Source: Acidimicrobiales bacterium (lineage in GTDB: Bacteria; Actinomycetota; Acidimicrobiia; Acidimicrobiales; JACCXE01). Taken from it: a stretch of 64,000 nucleotides of DNA. Shown piece after piece: positions 34,910 to 44,024 of the stretch (its first letter is position 1; every line of letters starts with the position of its first letter). The DNA lies in contig DASZWD010000057.1 of NCBI GenBank assembly GCA_035546775.1, positions 1 through 64,000 of the forward strand. Reading direction: 5' to 3'. The notes beneath the pieces are model-generated. The model was not told the DNA's origin. It made no database searches and worked only from the letters and a program-made list of their open reading frames with translations. A program made the position numbers and the translations under genes.

Positions 34910-36628
34910 TTACTTCGAGGCGGCGGCGGTGCGCTTGCGCGCCGGGGCCTTCTTGGCCGGCGCCTTCTTCTTGGCGCCCGCGGCACCCGAGCGGTTGATC
35001 GCCGTCTCGTCGGTGCCGAGGTAGGACTCGATGACCTTCGGGTGCTCGAGCACTTCGGTCGGCGTGCCTTCGGCGATCACGGCTCCGAGTTCGAGCGCCA
35101 CCATGCGGTCGCAGATCGTGCGCAGCAGCGGCATGTCGTGCTCGATGACGAGGATGGAACAGCCCGTGTGCTCGCGCACGCGCAGCAGCAGCGGCGCCAA
35201 CGCTTCGGTTTCCTTCTGGGCCACGCCGCCCGACGGCTCGTCGAGCATGAGCACGGTCGGCTCCTGGGCGAGGATGCACGCCAGGTCGACGATGCGCCGC
35301 GACCCCGTCGACAGCTCACCCGTCAGCTTCTCGCGGAAGGCGCCGAGGCCCATGAGGTGGATCAGTTCTTCGACCTTCTCGGCGACTTCGATCTCGGACT
35401 CATACGACGCCGGCAGCTGGAAGGCGGCGGCCACCATGTCCTTGGACTCGAGGTGACGCTCGAGGGCGACCGAGATCGTCTCGGCCACGGTGAGCGACGG
35501 GAACAGCAGCGCGTCCTGGAACGACCGGCCGAGGCCGGCGAGCGCGCGTTCGTGGGGCTGCGCCTCGGTGACGTCGCGACCGTTGAGGAAGATGCGGCCA
35601 CCGTCGATCTGGTTGAACCCGGAGATGCAGTCCATCAGCGTGGTCTTGCCGGCGCCGTTGTGACCGATGAGGCCGAGGATCTCGCCCTCGCGCAACTGGA
35701 GGTCGACATCGTCCACCGCGGTGATGCCGCCGAAGCGCTTGACCAACGCCAGCGTCTCGAGCAGCACCGGTGCGTCGGGGCCCGGCGCGGTGCGCTTCTT
35801 CGCCGTGGCCGGCGACTTCTTGCCGTTGCCTTCGCTCTGGCCACCGGCGACCGCGCCGGCGCCGGCGATGAACACCGACCGCAACACGTCGGGCCGTTCC
35901 AGCAGCTCGGCGGTCGGGCCCTCGAAGCGGACCTCGCCCTTTTCCATGAACACCGCGCGCTCGGCGAGGTTCAGCGCCACGTTGACCGACTGCTCGACGA
36001 GCACGATCGTGGTGCCGCGCCGGTGAATCTCGCGCACGACTTCGAGCAGCTGGCCGACGATCGTCGGCGCCAGGCCGAGGGACAACTCGTCGATCATGAG
36101 CAAGCGCGGCTGGGTCATGAGCGCAGCACCGAGCGCCAGCATCTGCTGCTCGCCACCCGATAGGTCGCCCGCCATCTGCGTCTGGCGCCGCTCGAGGATC
36201 GGGAACAGCTCGTGGACTTCCTTCGTCGCCTGGGCGATCCGCTCCTGGTCGTCACGGATCAGCCACGTGGCCAAGCGAAGGTTCTCGTTGACCGACAGCG
36301 TCGGGAAGACACCCTTGCCGCCGGGCATGAGCGAGATGCCGCGGTGGGTAGTGACGTCGGCCGGCAGGTTGGTGACGTCTTCGCCGGCGAACATGACCGA
36401 CCCCGCGCTCGGCTTCACCAGGCCGCAGATGCCCTTGAGCAACGTCGACTTGCCGGCGCCGTTGGTGCCGAGCAACGCCACGATTTCGTGCTCGGCGACG
36501 GTGAAGTCGACCTCGAAAAGGATCTGCACCGGGCCGTAGGCGATGTCGATGCCGGTGCACGACAGCAGCGACCCGTCGTCGTTGCGCGGGCCGTCGATCT
36601 CGGTGGAGGCGATCTTCGTCTTAGCCAT
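34910..36628 (-). CDS. Fused LivF-LivG ATP-binding protein of a branched-chain amino acid-type ABC transporter
   Basis: A 572-residue protein with two complete ABC domains. The first (about 22-255, LivF-like) has Walker A GTNGAGKST and signature LSGGEQQ; the second (about 288-540, LivG-like) has GHNGAGKTT and a divergent signature LSTGSRR. Between them lies a Lys/Ala linker (GKKSPATAKKRTAPG) and the C-terminus is a Lys/Ala/Pro tail (AKKKAPAKKAPARKR). Normally these are two proteins. It overlaps the permease gene by 8 bp and energises uptake of a small solute. Confidence 0.9.
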   Translation of the reverse strand: MAKTKIASTEIDGPRNDDGSLLSCTGIDIAYGPVQILFEVDFTVAEHEIVALLGTNGAGKSTLLKGICGLVKPSAGSVMFAGEDVTNLPADVTTHRGISLMPGGKGVFPTLSVNENLRLATWLIRDDQERIAQATKEVHELFPILERRQTQMAGDLSGGEQQMLALGAALMTQPRLLMIDELSLGLAPTIVGQLLEVVREIHRRGTTIVLVEQSVNVALNLAERAVFMEKGEVRFEGPTAELLERPDVLRSVFIAGAGAVAGGQSEGNGKKSPATAKKRTAPGPDAPVLLETLALVKRFGGITAVDDVDLQLREGEILGLIGHNGAGKTTLMDCISGFNQIDGGRIFLNGRDVTEAQPHERALAGLGRSFQDALLFPSLTVAETISVALERHLESKDMVAAAFQLPASYESEIEVAEKVEELIHLMGLGAFREKLTGELSTGSRRIVDLACILAQEPTVLMLDEPSGGVAQKETEALAPLLLRVREHTGCSILVIEHDMPLLRTICDRMVALELGAVIAEGTPTEVLEHPKVIESYLGTDETAINRSGAAGAKKKAPAKKAPARKRTAAASK

Positions 36629-38819
36629 GGTGCGACTCCACCAGTTCCACGAGTTCTTCGCCGCCGATCACTTCCAAACCCGCTTCGTCGGACACCTCGT
36701 CGGTCAGGGCGCCTTGCAGCATGCCCACACTGTTCTCCTGTCCGCGTTTATCGGCGACGAGCGACGGCACGATGATGTCGCGCCGGTTCGCCACCCACCG
36801 CAGGTAGCGGTCGCGCACACTCACGAACAGCTGGCCGAAACCGCCGGGCAGCGCGTAGAGCACGACGAGCAGGCCGGTTCCCGTGAGCAGCAGGCGGAGG
36901 TCGCCGAGCGCGGTGATCGTCTCGAGGTAACGGAACAGCAGCACGCCGCTGATCGCGCCGGTGATTGATCCGAGACCACCGATGACCGCCGTCGAGAACA
37001 CCGTGATCGAGTCGGCGGGTTGGTAGGTGTGCTGGGCGAGCGCGTGCTGGATCTGCACGTGCAGGGCGCCCGCCATGCCGGCGATGAACCCGGCGAGGAT
37101 GAACGCCGACAGCTTCACCGCCGTCGTGTTCACCGCGGCCGCGTCAGCGGCGCGTTCGTTGTCGCGCGTCGCGATCACGACGCGCCCGCTGCGCGCTTTG
37201 CGCACGCCGAGGGCCGCGAGGATCGACACCACGAGGAAAGCGAGCGTCGTCAGGTACATGTCGTAGTTGAACTCGAGGTTGAAGCGCTGGAACAGCATCA
37301 CGCGGCTGACGCTGCTGGGCAGCAGCCAGCTGAAGCGGTCGGTGTTGAAGAAGTACTCGTCGAGGGCGATGGCGAAGGCCAACGTCGTGACGGCAAGGAA
37401 CAGGCCTTTGATGCGGAGCGCCGGCAGCCCGACGAGCAGGGCGCACGCCGCGCCCGCCGCGCCGGCGAGCAGCAACGCGAACAAGAAGTCGCCGTGCCAC
37501 TTCGACACGACGTTGCCCGCGGTGATGGCACCGACGCCGACGAAGCCGAACTGGCCGAGCGAGATGTGGCCGCCCCAACCCGTCAGCACGACGAGCGAGA
37601 CCGCCACCATCGCCCACACCATGGCGAAGGCCGCCAACAGTTGATGCGACGACGACCAACCGCTCGGGAGCCAGATGGCGAGAATGCCGACGACGCTGAG
37701 CAGCGCGATCTTGACGTAGCGCACCTCGGGCAGGCGCCGCAGTTCGACGGGGATCGGCTTGACGATGCCGGTCGCGCTCCACGACGACGACACGTTGTCG
37801 AGGGCCCGGCTCAGCTTGCCGCTCTGGAGCAGCAGGGCGGCAAGGATGACCACGAGGTAGGCGACGTTGACGAACGACGGCGAACCGGTGCTGTTCCAGC
37901 GCACCGTCTCCTCCGCGATGCCGAGACCGAGGCCGGCGCCGAAGGCGACGGGCAACGACTCCATGCGGGCCACGACGGCGGCGGCGAGGCCGGGCAGCAG
38001 CACCGTCGGGCCGTTGGCGATGCCGGGCACGACGCCGGAGAACGGCGCCTTGAGGATGAAGGTGAGCGCCGACAGTGCACCGGCGAGTGCCCACACGATC
38101 GTCGCGAGCCGCCGCACCGGGATCCCGAGCAGGAGAGCGCGGTCGGCGTTTTCGGCGGCGGCGCGCACGGCGACGCCCGAGTCCGTCTTGAGCAAGAAGA
38201 AGGCGAGGCCGAGGATGACGAAGGGCACGATCATCATGATCAGGATCTCGTCGCCCTTCAGCGTCTTGACCCCGATGTGCATCGTCAGGTGAATGGGGAT
38301 GTCGAAGCCGCCGGTCAGCGAGATGAAGCCCAACTTCTTGGCGGTGAGGAACTCGAGGCCACCGAGGAACTGCGCCAGGCCGATCGACGCCACGGTCAGC
38401 ACTAGGCGCGTGGCGTTGGCGAAGCGGCGGATGACGATGAGTTCGATCAACGCGCCGTTGATGAGACCGCCGACGACCACCAGTGGCAGCACCACGAAGT
38501 ACGACCAGTGGTGGACCTTGTACAGCGCCACGCCCATGACGCCGACGAAGGAACCCATCGAGCCGTAGGCGAAGTTGATGAACCGGTTGGCGCGGTAGAT
38601 GAGGATGAGGCCGATCGCGAGCAGGGCCGTGACCGATCCCGAGATCAAGCCGATGACGACGACCTCATACGGCATCTTCTGGTGCAGCCAGTGACCGATG
38701 CCGGGCAGCTGGAGTCCGATGACGTAGAGCACCGCGATCGCGCCGACGAACGCCGCGGCGCGGTACTTCTCCGGGATCCGTTCGTACAGGTCGACGAAGG
38801 GCTGCGTGACCCGACTCAT
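36621..38819 (-). CDS. Fused LivH-LivM permease
   Basis: A 732-residue membrane protein joining both permease subunits: LivH-like residues 1-about 330 (GLISGSVTALLAIGLILIYRANRFINFA), a linker, then LivM-like residues about 370-700 (AAFAMVWAMVAVSLVVLTGWGGHISLGQFGF and the EAA-like loop). The ATG at 38819 is fixed by its ATGA overlap with the substrate-binding protein stop. The next gene, encoding the fused ATPase, starts inside its last 8 bp. Confidence 0.9.
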   Translation of the reverse strand: MSRVTQPFVDLYERIPEKYRAAAFVGAIAVLYVIGLQLPGIGHWLHQKMPYEVVVIGLISGSVTALLAIGLILIYRANRFINFAYGSMGSFVGVMGVALYKVHHWSYFVVLPLVVVGGLINGALIELIVIRRFANATRLVLTVASIGLAQFLGGLEFLTAKKLGFISLTGGFDIPIHLTMHIGVKTLKGDEILIMMIVPFVILGLAFFLLKTDSGVAVRAAAENADRALLLGIPVRRLATIVWALAGALSALTFILKAPFSGVVPGIANGPTVLLPGLAAAVVARMESLPVAFGAGLGLGIAEETVRWNSTGSPSFVNVAYLVVILAALLLQSGKLSRALDNVSSSWSATGIVKPIPVELRRLPEVRYVKIALLSVVGILAIWLPSGWSSSHQLLAAFAMVWAMVAVSLVVLTGWGGHISLGQFGFVGVGAITAGNVVSKWHGDFLFALLLAGAAGAACALLVGLPALRIKGLFLAVTTLAFAIALDEYFFNTDRFSWLLPSSVSRVMLFQRFNLEFNYDMYLTTLAFLVVSILAALGVRKARSGRVVIATRDNERAADAAAVNTTAVKLSAFILAGFIAGMAGALHVQIQHALAQHTYQPADSITVFSTAVIGGLGSITGAISGVLLFRYLETITALGDLRLLLTGTGLLVVLYALPGGFGQLFVSVRDRYLRWVANRRDIIVPSLVADKRGQENSVGMLQGALTDEVSDEAGLEVIGGEELVELVESHHG

Positions 38820-40483
38820 CGGACCGGCACCGAAGGCGAGCCGGTCGGGATCTGACCGGGCAGCCAACGCGTGCCGGGCTGCGGGTCGATGTAGGCGCCC
38901 TTCTTGCCGTTGTAGTTCGACGTCGCGTTCGGATCCCAGTAGATCTCGCGGACGTCGTCGGTGCCCGTGTAGTCATGCGGCTTGAAGCTCCAGAACCCGA
39001 CGGGTCCGAGACGTCCGGGGTAGGCGAACATGCCCTTCTGGAAGTTGGCGGGCGTGAGGTCGGGGCCGGCCATCTGGATGCCGATCGCCATCATCTGCAT
39101 CTGGAAGTAGATGAGGTCGACGGAGAAGGCGGGCTCGTCGTTCGGGCGCACCGACTTGTACGCCTCGTAGGCGATCGTCTGGGTGGGCGGGACCGGCTCT
39201 TCGAGCGGGCTGACGCCCAAGATGTGCTTGGCCGCTTCCTGGTTGAACAGCTGGCCGACGATGTCGGTGTCGGTCAGAGCGGTACCGGTGACGATGACCT
39301 CGGGGTAGTAGTTCTCGCGGTTCATCTCGCCGGTCATGAACACGGGGAACACCGGGTCGCAACCGCACAGGATCGTGGTGATGCCCTCGCTCTTGAGCTT
39401 GGGGATCAGGTTGTTGGCCTGGTTCGACATCGTGCCGAGGTCGAGCTGGTACTCGATGTTGTCGGACACCGCGAGGCCCGCCTTGGTGATGTCACTCTTG
39501 GCGATCTGCACCGACTCCTGGTACCAGGAGTTCTCGGGCGCCATCGTGGCCAGCTTGCGTGGCGTGTTGGCCAGCGAACCACCGGCGTACTTGGCCGGGC
39601 CCCACTTGCCGCCCGACGCCAGCCGCTTCACCGCGTACTCGGCCGCCAGCTTGGCGACGGTCGTGCCGTCGACCGCGAGGCTCCAGTCGTAGGGGGCGTG
39701 CTGGTCGTGCCACGGCGTCGACATGTACGGGTCGCCGAAGCCGAGGATGCCGCGGCGCTGGAGCGCGTCGGCGTAGGGCTCCGATGTCGCCGACATGTCG
39801 GCGAACACGTGCAGCGACTTGGCGGTCTCGGCGTCGGCCTCGGCCTTGTCACGGCCACCACCGAGCAGCTCGGTCGTGTTCGAGCCGACGCCGTTGTAGT
39901 AGTCGATGACGAGCTTGCGTCCGTAGAACTGGTAGCGCTTCGAGAAGTACTCCGCGAGCGCGGTCACCGTGTTCTTGATTGTCTCGGGCGTGTCGGTGAG
40001 CGACGCGCCGGCGAGCTCGGCCAGGGTCTGCTGGAAGCCCTTTTCGTTGAGCGAGCGATAGGAGATGTGGATCTCCTTGTCGTTCACGCCCGTTGACGTG
40101 GCGCCGCCGTTGTTGCCGGAGAAAGCGATGCACGGCGGCGAGTACGGGTCGCCTGGCACCTGGTCCTTCTGGGTTGCCGGGCACGCGGTGGGCGCCGCGA
40201 TCGCTTTGCCGTTCGACGCCGTGCCGCCGCCGCTGGCGGTCTGACCCGGTGCGACGGTGCCGGTGGTGTTGTTGTCGGTGTCGGATCCCGACACCGACGC
40301 GCCGTTGCCGCCGTTCCCGCTGTCCGACGCGTTGACCGACTTGACGGTCTGCGGCTTCGACGGGACGAGCACCGCCATCAGCACGACCATGGCGGCGAGC
40401 ACCGCCAACGGCCCGTACCCGCGCAGCAGGCGTTGGTTGATCTGGAACGACCCGCGCGGGGTGCGCGATTCGGTTACCGCCAT
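38816..40483 (-). CDS. Membrane-anchored periplasmic-binding-like protein of the ABC transporter
   Basis: A 555-residue type I periplasmic-binding (Leu/Ile/Val-type) protein. Instead of a lipobox it has an N-terminal uncleaved membrane anchor (about 25-42, YGPLAVLAAMVVLMAVLVP), a Gly/Ser/Thr linker to about residue 90, and then the two-lobed binding domain (ILCGCDPVFPVFM and VSPLEEPVPPTQ among its features). GGAGG precedes the ATG. It is the second gene of the operon, 19 bp after the choice-of-anchor gene. The ligand is not readable from sequence; amino acids, amides or other organic acids are possible. Confidence 0.85.
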   Translation of the reverse strand: MAVTESRTPRGSFQINQRLLRGYGPLAVLAAMVVLMAVLVPSKPQTVKSVNASDSGNGGNGASVSGSDTDNNTTGTVAPGQTASGGGTASNGKAIAAPTACPATQKDQVPGDPYSPPCIAFSGNNGGATSTGVNDKEIHISYRSLNEKGFQQTLAELAGASLTDTPETIKNTVTALAEYFSKRYQFYGRKLVIDYYNGVGSNTTELLGGGRDKAEADAETAKSLHVFADMSATSEPYADALQRRGILGFGDPYMSTPWHDQHAPYDWSLAVDGTTVAKLAAEYAVKRLASGGKWGPAKYAGGSLANTPRKLATMAPENSWYQESVQIAKSDITKAGLAVSDNIEYQLDLGTMSNQANNLIPKLKSEGITTILCGCDPVFPVFMTGEMNRENYYPEVIVTGTALTDTDIVGQLFNQEAAKHILGVSPLEEPVPPTQTIAYEAYKSVRPNDEPAFSVDLIYFQMQMMAIGIQMAGPDLTPANFQKGMFAYPGRLGPVGFWSFKPHDYTGTDDVREIYWDPNATSNYNGKKGAYIDPQPGTRWLPGQIPTGSPSVPVR

Positions 40484-40502
40484 CGGTTGTAGGCCTCCGT
40501 TA

Positions 40503-41858
40503 TTAGGAAATGCGTTGCGCGTGCCGCATCATGCGGCGGTCGCGTTCGGCGAAGAGGAGCAGCCCCACCAGGCCCAGCAAGCCAACCAGGGCCATCTTCC
40601 CGCCGCGGGATCCCTTCTCGGTGGCTGCGAGCGACGGGCCGCGACCGCGGCTGTCGTTGAGCACCTGCGAAGGCGGTGTCGTGGGCAGCGCGCTGAGGGT
40701 GTTGTTCGAGTCGAACGTGGTGAAGCCCCCGAGGCTGCCGCTGTCAAAGGTGTCGTTGCTGCCGAGCGAGGGCACGCCGCCGAGGAAGTTGGTGGTCTTC
40801 AGCGGCTGGGCCGTGGTGTTGACGCCGCCTAGTTCGATCGAGAACGAACCGGCGCCGGTGATCGAACCGATGGCGATGTCGCTCACGGTGATGTACGTGG
40901 CGTTGCCGCAGTCCTCCTTGAGCAGCGCGTCGTACAGCGACTCACGGGCCGGCTGGATCGCCGAGAGGATCCCACCGGTGATCGAGTCACGGGTGGTCGA
41001 CGGCACGATGCGCACCATCAGCGGGTCGACGAAGAGGATGCCGGCGCTGACGTGCGAGGTCGGGATGATGAACTGCACGCCGAGGGGCGCCAGCAGGCCG
41101 TTGGCGTTTTCGAGCGCCTTGATCGGGTCGCCGACCGGCAGCGCCTTGCCCAGCACCTTGAGCGCGCCGATGCCGAACGTGCCGGTGTTGCTGTCGACGG
41201 CGCCCGACTTCGACTCGGCCGACCAGTGCAGGCCGGAGAGTTCGAGCACGCCGGGAATGCCGAAGCTGCCGAGGTCGACGGTGGCGAGGGCGTCGCGCGA
41301 GCCGTCCTTGAGGCCGCTCACGGCCCGGCTGTGGGCACCGGTGATCGTCACGAGCCCACCGGTGCCGGCGACGGGCGCCGTGCTGGTGTTCGACTCGGCG
41401 TAGGGCGACCCGTTCGCCTCGGTTTGCTTGGTGATGACCGGAATGGTCTGGCCGTCGATCGTCTCGGGCTGGCTCTGCACGCCCGGCTTGCTGTCGCGCG
41501 AATCGGAATGCAGCGGCTGGGGCTGCTTGCTGGCCGCGAGCGTGGGGTCGCCGCCGTCGCAACCCTGCGCCGAGAGGGTGGTGCCGATGATGCCGAGGTC
41601 GATGCCGCGGGACTCGGCTTGGGCGACCTGGTTGGTGTAGCCGGCGAGCGAAATGCCGAACGAGACGCCGATCGACAGCGAGGCGGTCGTGGGGTTGACC
41701 TTGTAGGAGGTCGCGGTGGCCGACGCCGTGCCTGCGGTCTGGTTCGTCGCCGGTTCACCCGCGGTGGCGGGCGCGGCAGACGTCAGCGCGCCGACGAGCG
41801 TCGCGACGCCGATACCGCAGGCCGCAACGGCCGTTCGCTTGAAGGGCAACGTGCCCAT
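40503..41858 (-). CDS. Choice-of-anchor P-like exported protein, function unknown
   Basis: A 451-residue surface protein. Signal peptide residues 1-33 (TAVAACGIGVATLVGALTSA), then a beta-rich body with PTTASLSIGVSFGISLAG and DPLMVRIVPSTTRDSITGG, an Asn/Ser-rich segment, and a C-terminal membrane helix (about 425-440) with basic tail ERDRRMMRHAQRIS. There is no LPXTG, so the protein is anchored by its own helix. It is the first gene of the transporter operon and may be a surface or scaffold component. A CRP/GlxR-like site lies 53 bp upstream of the start. Confidence 0.65.
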   Translation of the reverse strand: MGTLPFKRTAVAACGIGVATLVGALTSAAPATAGEPATNQTAGTASATATSYKVNPTTASLSIGVSFGISLAGYTNQVAQAESRGIDLGIIGTTLSAQGCDGGDPTLAASKQPQPLHSDSRDSKPGVQSQPETIDGQTIPVITKQTEANGSPYAESNTSTAPVAGTGGLVTITGAHSRAVSGLKDGSRDALATVDLGSFGIPGVLELSGLHWSAESKSGAVDSNTGTFGIGALKVLGKALPVGDPIKALENANGLLAPLGVQFIIPTSHVSAGILFVDPLMVRIVPSTTRDSITGGILSAIQPARESLYDALLKEDCGNATYITVSDIAIGSITGAGSFSIELGGVNTTAQPLKTTNFLGGVPSLGSNDTFDSGSLGGFTTFDSNNTLSALPTTPPSQVLNDSRGRGPSLAATEKGSRGGKMALVGLLGLVGLLLFAERDRRMMRHAQRIS

Positions 41859-41910
41859 TCGTCTGCACCCCCGTGAGTCAGCCGTCTTTTTACTTGGTTC
41901 CACGCGCCCA

Positions 41911-41926
41911 CGTGACATCTGTCACA
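41911..41926. promoter_or_regulatory. CRP/GlxR-like binding site upstream of the transporter operon
   Basis: On the minus strand TGTGA-CAGATG-TCACG matches the CRP consensus TGTGA-N6-TCACA at nine of ten positions; the perfect core is GTGACA-GA-TGTCAC. It lies 53-68 bp upstream of the choice-of-anchor start, a place for activation or repression. A class III cyclase gene is in the same window. Confidence 0.65.
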
Positions 41927-41965
41927 CCCAGCGCACCCAAATTGGTACCACGACCACGCTCAAGG

Positions 41966-42385
41966 TCAGCCGCGGGCGTCCGATTCGTCCGAAGCACCCT
42001 CTGCGGGAACGAGGCGGATCGACACCGAGTTCATGCAGTAGCGGTCGCCGGTTTCGGTCGGCCCGTCGTCGAACACGTGGCCGAGGTGGCCGCCGCAGTT
42101 CGCACAGCGCACTTCGGTGCGCACCATGCCGTATGAGCGATCTTCGATCAGCGTCACGGCGTCGGGGGAGGCAGTGGCGTCGAAACTCGGCCAGCCGCAG
42201 CCGGCGTCGAACTTGGTCACGGAGTCGAACAGCTTGGCGCCGCAGCCGGCGCAGACGTATTCGCCGTCGCGCCATTCGTCCCAGTACTTGCCCGTGAAAG
42301 CGCGCTCGGTGCCGGCTTCGCGCAGGACGTGAAACGCCTCGGGGCTGAGCTCGCGCTTCCAGTCTTCCTCAGTGCGTGTGTCCAT
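41966..42385 (-). CDS. msrB: Peptide-methionine (R)-S-oxide reductase MsrB
   Basis: A 139-residue MsrB with zinc ligands CAGC and CANC and the catalytic Cys in RYCMNSVS. It repairs oxidised methionine in cytosolic proteins. TACGCT (42392-42397, reverse strand) lies 6 nt before the ATG, a leaderless promoter; a GTG at 42391 is in frame but less likely. Divergent from the Lys/Ala/Pro-tailed protein gene; both starts are served by the 43-bp gap. Confidence 0.95.
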   Translation of the reverse strand: MDTRTEEDWKRELSPEAFHVLREAGTERAFTGKYWDEWRDGEYVCAGCGAKLFDSVTKFDAGCGWPSFDATASPDAVTLIEDRSYGMVRTEVRCANCGGHLGHVFDDGPTETGDRYCMNSVSIRLVPAEGASDESDARG

Positions 42386-42428
42386 GATCACAGCGTAAAC
42401 ACCGTCTGACTTCTGTAAGTTCCCGGCA

Positions 42429-43022
42429 ATGGTTGGTGAAGCAAACGCGCACGATCGAGCGCGCGTCGTCCGTCGTTACCTGTCCGCCCTCGACGCCGTG
42501 CGCGCCGGCCGCAGCGCCGCCAAGACCGCCGAGTCGCTGCACTTCCGCATGCATCAGATCGACACCGAGTTGCTGTCGGCCGACCCGGTCCGGCGGCTCC
42601 ACCTGACCCAGGAGCGGATCGACCTGCACGCCGAGTACCTCCGCCTGACGACGGGCGGTACCGAAATGGCCGAGCTGGAGAAGTCGTTCGTGCGCGTCGC
42701 GCGCGGCTACGGCGATCGTCACGGCATCAGCTACTCGGCGTGGCGCCAGATCGGGGTGGACGCCGACGTGCTGGCGTCGGCCGGCATCAAGCCGACGAAC
42801 AAGGTGCGTCCGGCCACGAACGGCAACGCTGCCGCGCCGGAGGAAGCGGAGCCGGCACCGGGTGCTCCGAAGAAGAAGGCCGCCGCCAAGAAGGCGCCGG
42901 CCACGAAGGCGCCGGCCACGAAGGCGCCGGTGGCGGCCAAGAAGGCATCGCCCGCCAAGAAGACCGTCAAGAAGGCGGCTGCACCCACGGCCGAACCCGA
43001 GCAAACCAACCTTCTCGCTTAG
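42429..43022 (+). CDS. Helical protein with histone-like Lys/Ala/Pro tail, function unknown
   Basis: A 197-residue protein. Residues 1-about 115 are helical and charged ([32 protein letters not shown]). Residues 125-190 are a disordered Lys/Ala/Pro repeat ([19 protein letters not shown]), resembling histone H1 or HupB tails and likely to contact nucleic acid. TAAGTT (42416-42421) lies 7 nt before the ATG (leaderless). It is first of a three-gene run ending with pheA. Confidence 0.65.
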   Translation: MVGEANAHDRARVVRRYLSALDAVRAGRSAAKTAESLHFRMHQIDTELLSADPVRRLHLTQERIDLHAEYLRLTTGGTEMAELEKSFVRVARGYGDRHGISYSAWRQIGVDADVLASAGIKPTNKVRPATNGNAAAPEEAEPAPGAPKKKAAAKKAPATKAPATKAPVAAKKASPAKKTVKKAAAPTAEPEQTNLLA

Positions 43023-43034
43023 CCTGCGCCAGCA

Positions 43035-44024
43035 ATGGCCCGGCGATTGACCCCGCGACAGCGGCGCGCTCGCGTGCTCGTCATTGCGACGGCGTTGAGC
43101 CTGCTCGCGCTGGCGATCCACGCCGTCGCCGGCGGCACGCGCGACCAGAAGCTGCGCCAGCTCGCCTACCTCGACGACGTACGGCCCCTGATCGCCGATT
43201 CGACCGCCCAGGGCAACGACCTGGCGTCGCTGCGCGACAGCGCGGCTGACCTCGGTCGCCCCGGCATCCGCCGCCGCCTCAGTCAGATCGTGACGGGTGC
43301 CCGCCGGACATTGGCGTCGGCGCAGCAGCTCAAGCCGCCGTCGGGGGTCGGCGAGGCGCACAGCCTTTTGGTGGCGACGCTCGAACTGCGGGCGCTCGGC
43401 GCGTCGGCGGCGTCGAAGGCGATGGTCGACGCGTTGAGCAACCAGCCGCCGCCGTCGGTCGTCGACCGGCTCGTCGCCGCGGGGAAGAACCTCGTCGCCG
43501 CCGACCAGGCGTACCGCGCCTTCACCGACGTGGTGGCCACGTCGATGCAGAAGGGGACGGCGTCGGCCGTCGCTCCGTCGGCGTGGGTGCCCGAGGGCAC
43601 GCAATGGGAGGAGCCGGAGTTGACGGCGTTCGTCAACATCTTGAAGGCCAACTCGTCGGTCAACCCGGTCGTCGACGTCTCGACGATCCTCGTGGAGACC
43701 ACGCCCGAAGCGGTTGGCCAGGACGGCGACAAGCTGCTGCTGCCCAAGACGAGCACCGTCAAGCTGCAAGTCGTCGTGGCCAACATCGGCAACCAGCCCG
43801 AGAAGCACGTGAAGCTGGTGGCGTCGCTGTCGGTGAACGGCGGGCCGCCGGATGTGGCGACCAACTACGTCGACCTGAGCCCGGGCAAGCGGCAGGCGAT
43901 CGGCGTGCGCGGCCTGCGGGCGTCGCCGGGCGATGCGGTATTGACCGTGACGATCGGCCCACTCGCGGGCGAAACTTCCACCGTGGACAACACCAAGACG
44001 CTCCAGTTGTCGATCCACCCATGA
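43035..44024 (+). CDS. Membrane-anchored protein with C-terminal CARDB-like domain
   Basis: A 329-residue protein: basic N-terminus, one membrane helix (about 14-31), a helical middle (LRQLAYLDDVRPL to KAMVDAL) and a C-terminal Ig-like/CARDB-like beta domain (STVKLQVVVANIGNQPEKHV to TVDNTKTLQL). Unknown function, probably exposed outside the membrane. The stop overlaps the pheA ATG (ATGA), so it is coupled to prephenate dehydratase although no functional link is obvious. Confidence 0.65.
   Translation: MARRLTPRQRRARVLVIATALSLLALAIHAVAGGTRDQKLRQLAYLDDVRPLIADSTAQGNDLASLRDSAADLGRPGIRRRLSQIVTGARRTLASAQQLKPPSGVGEAHSLLVATLELRALGASAASKAMVDALSNQPPPSVVDRLVAAGKNLVAADQAYRAFTDVVATSMQKGTASAVAPSAWVPEGTQWEEPELTAFVNILKANSSVNPVVDVSTILVETTPEAVGQDGDKLLLPKTSTVKLQVVVANIGNQPEKHVKLVASLSVNGGPPDVATNYVDLSPGKRQAIGVRGLRASPGDAVLTVTIGPLAGETSTVDNTKTLQLSIHP

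Noticed and set aside
42862-43015. Tandem DNA repeat in the 42429 gene tail
   Set aside because: The repetition follows from Lys/Ala/Pro codons in one frame; it is a protein feature and is reported as such.
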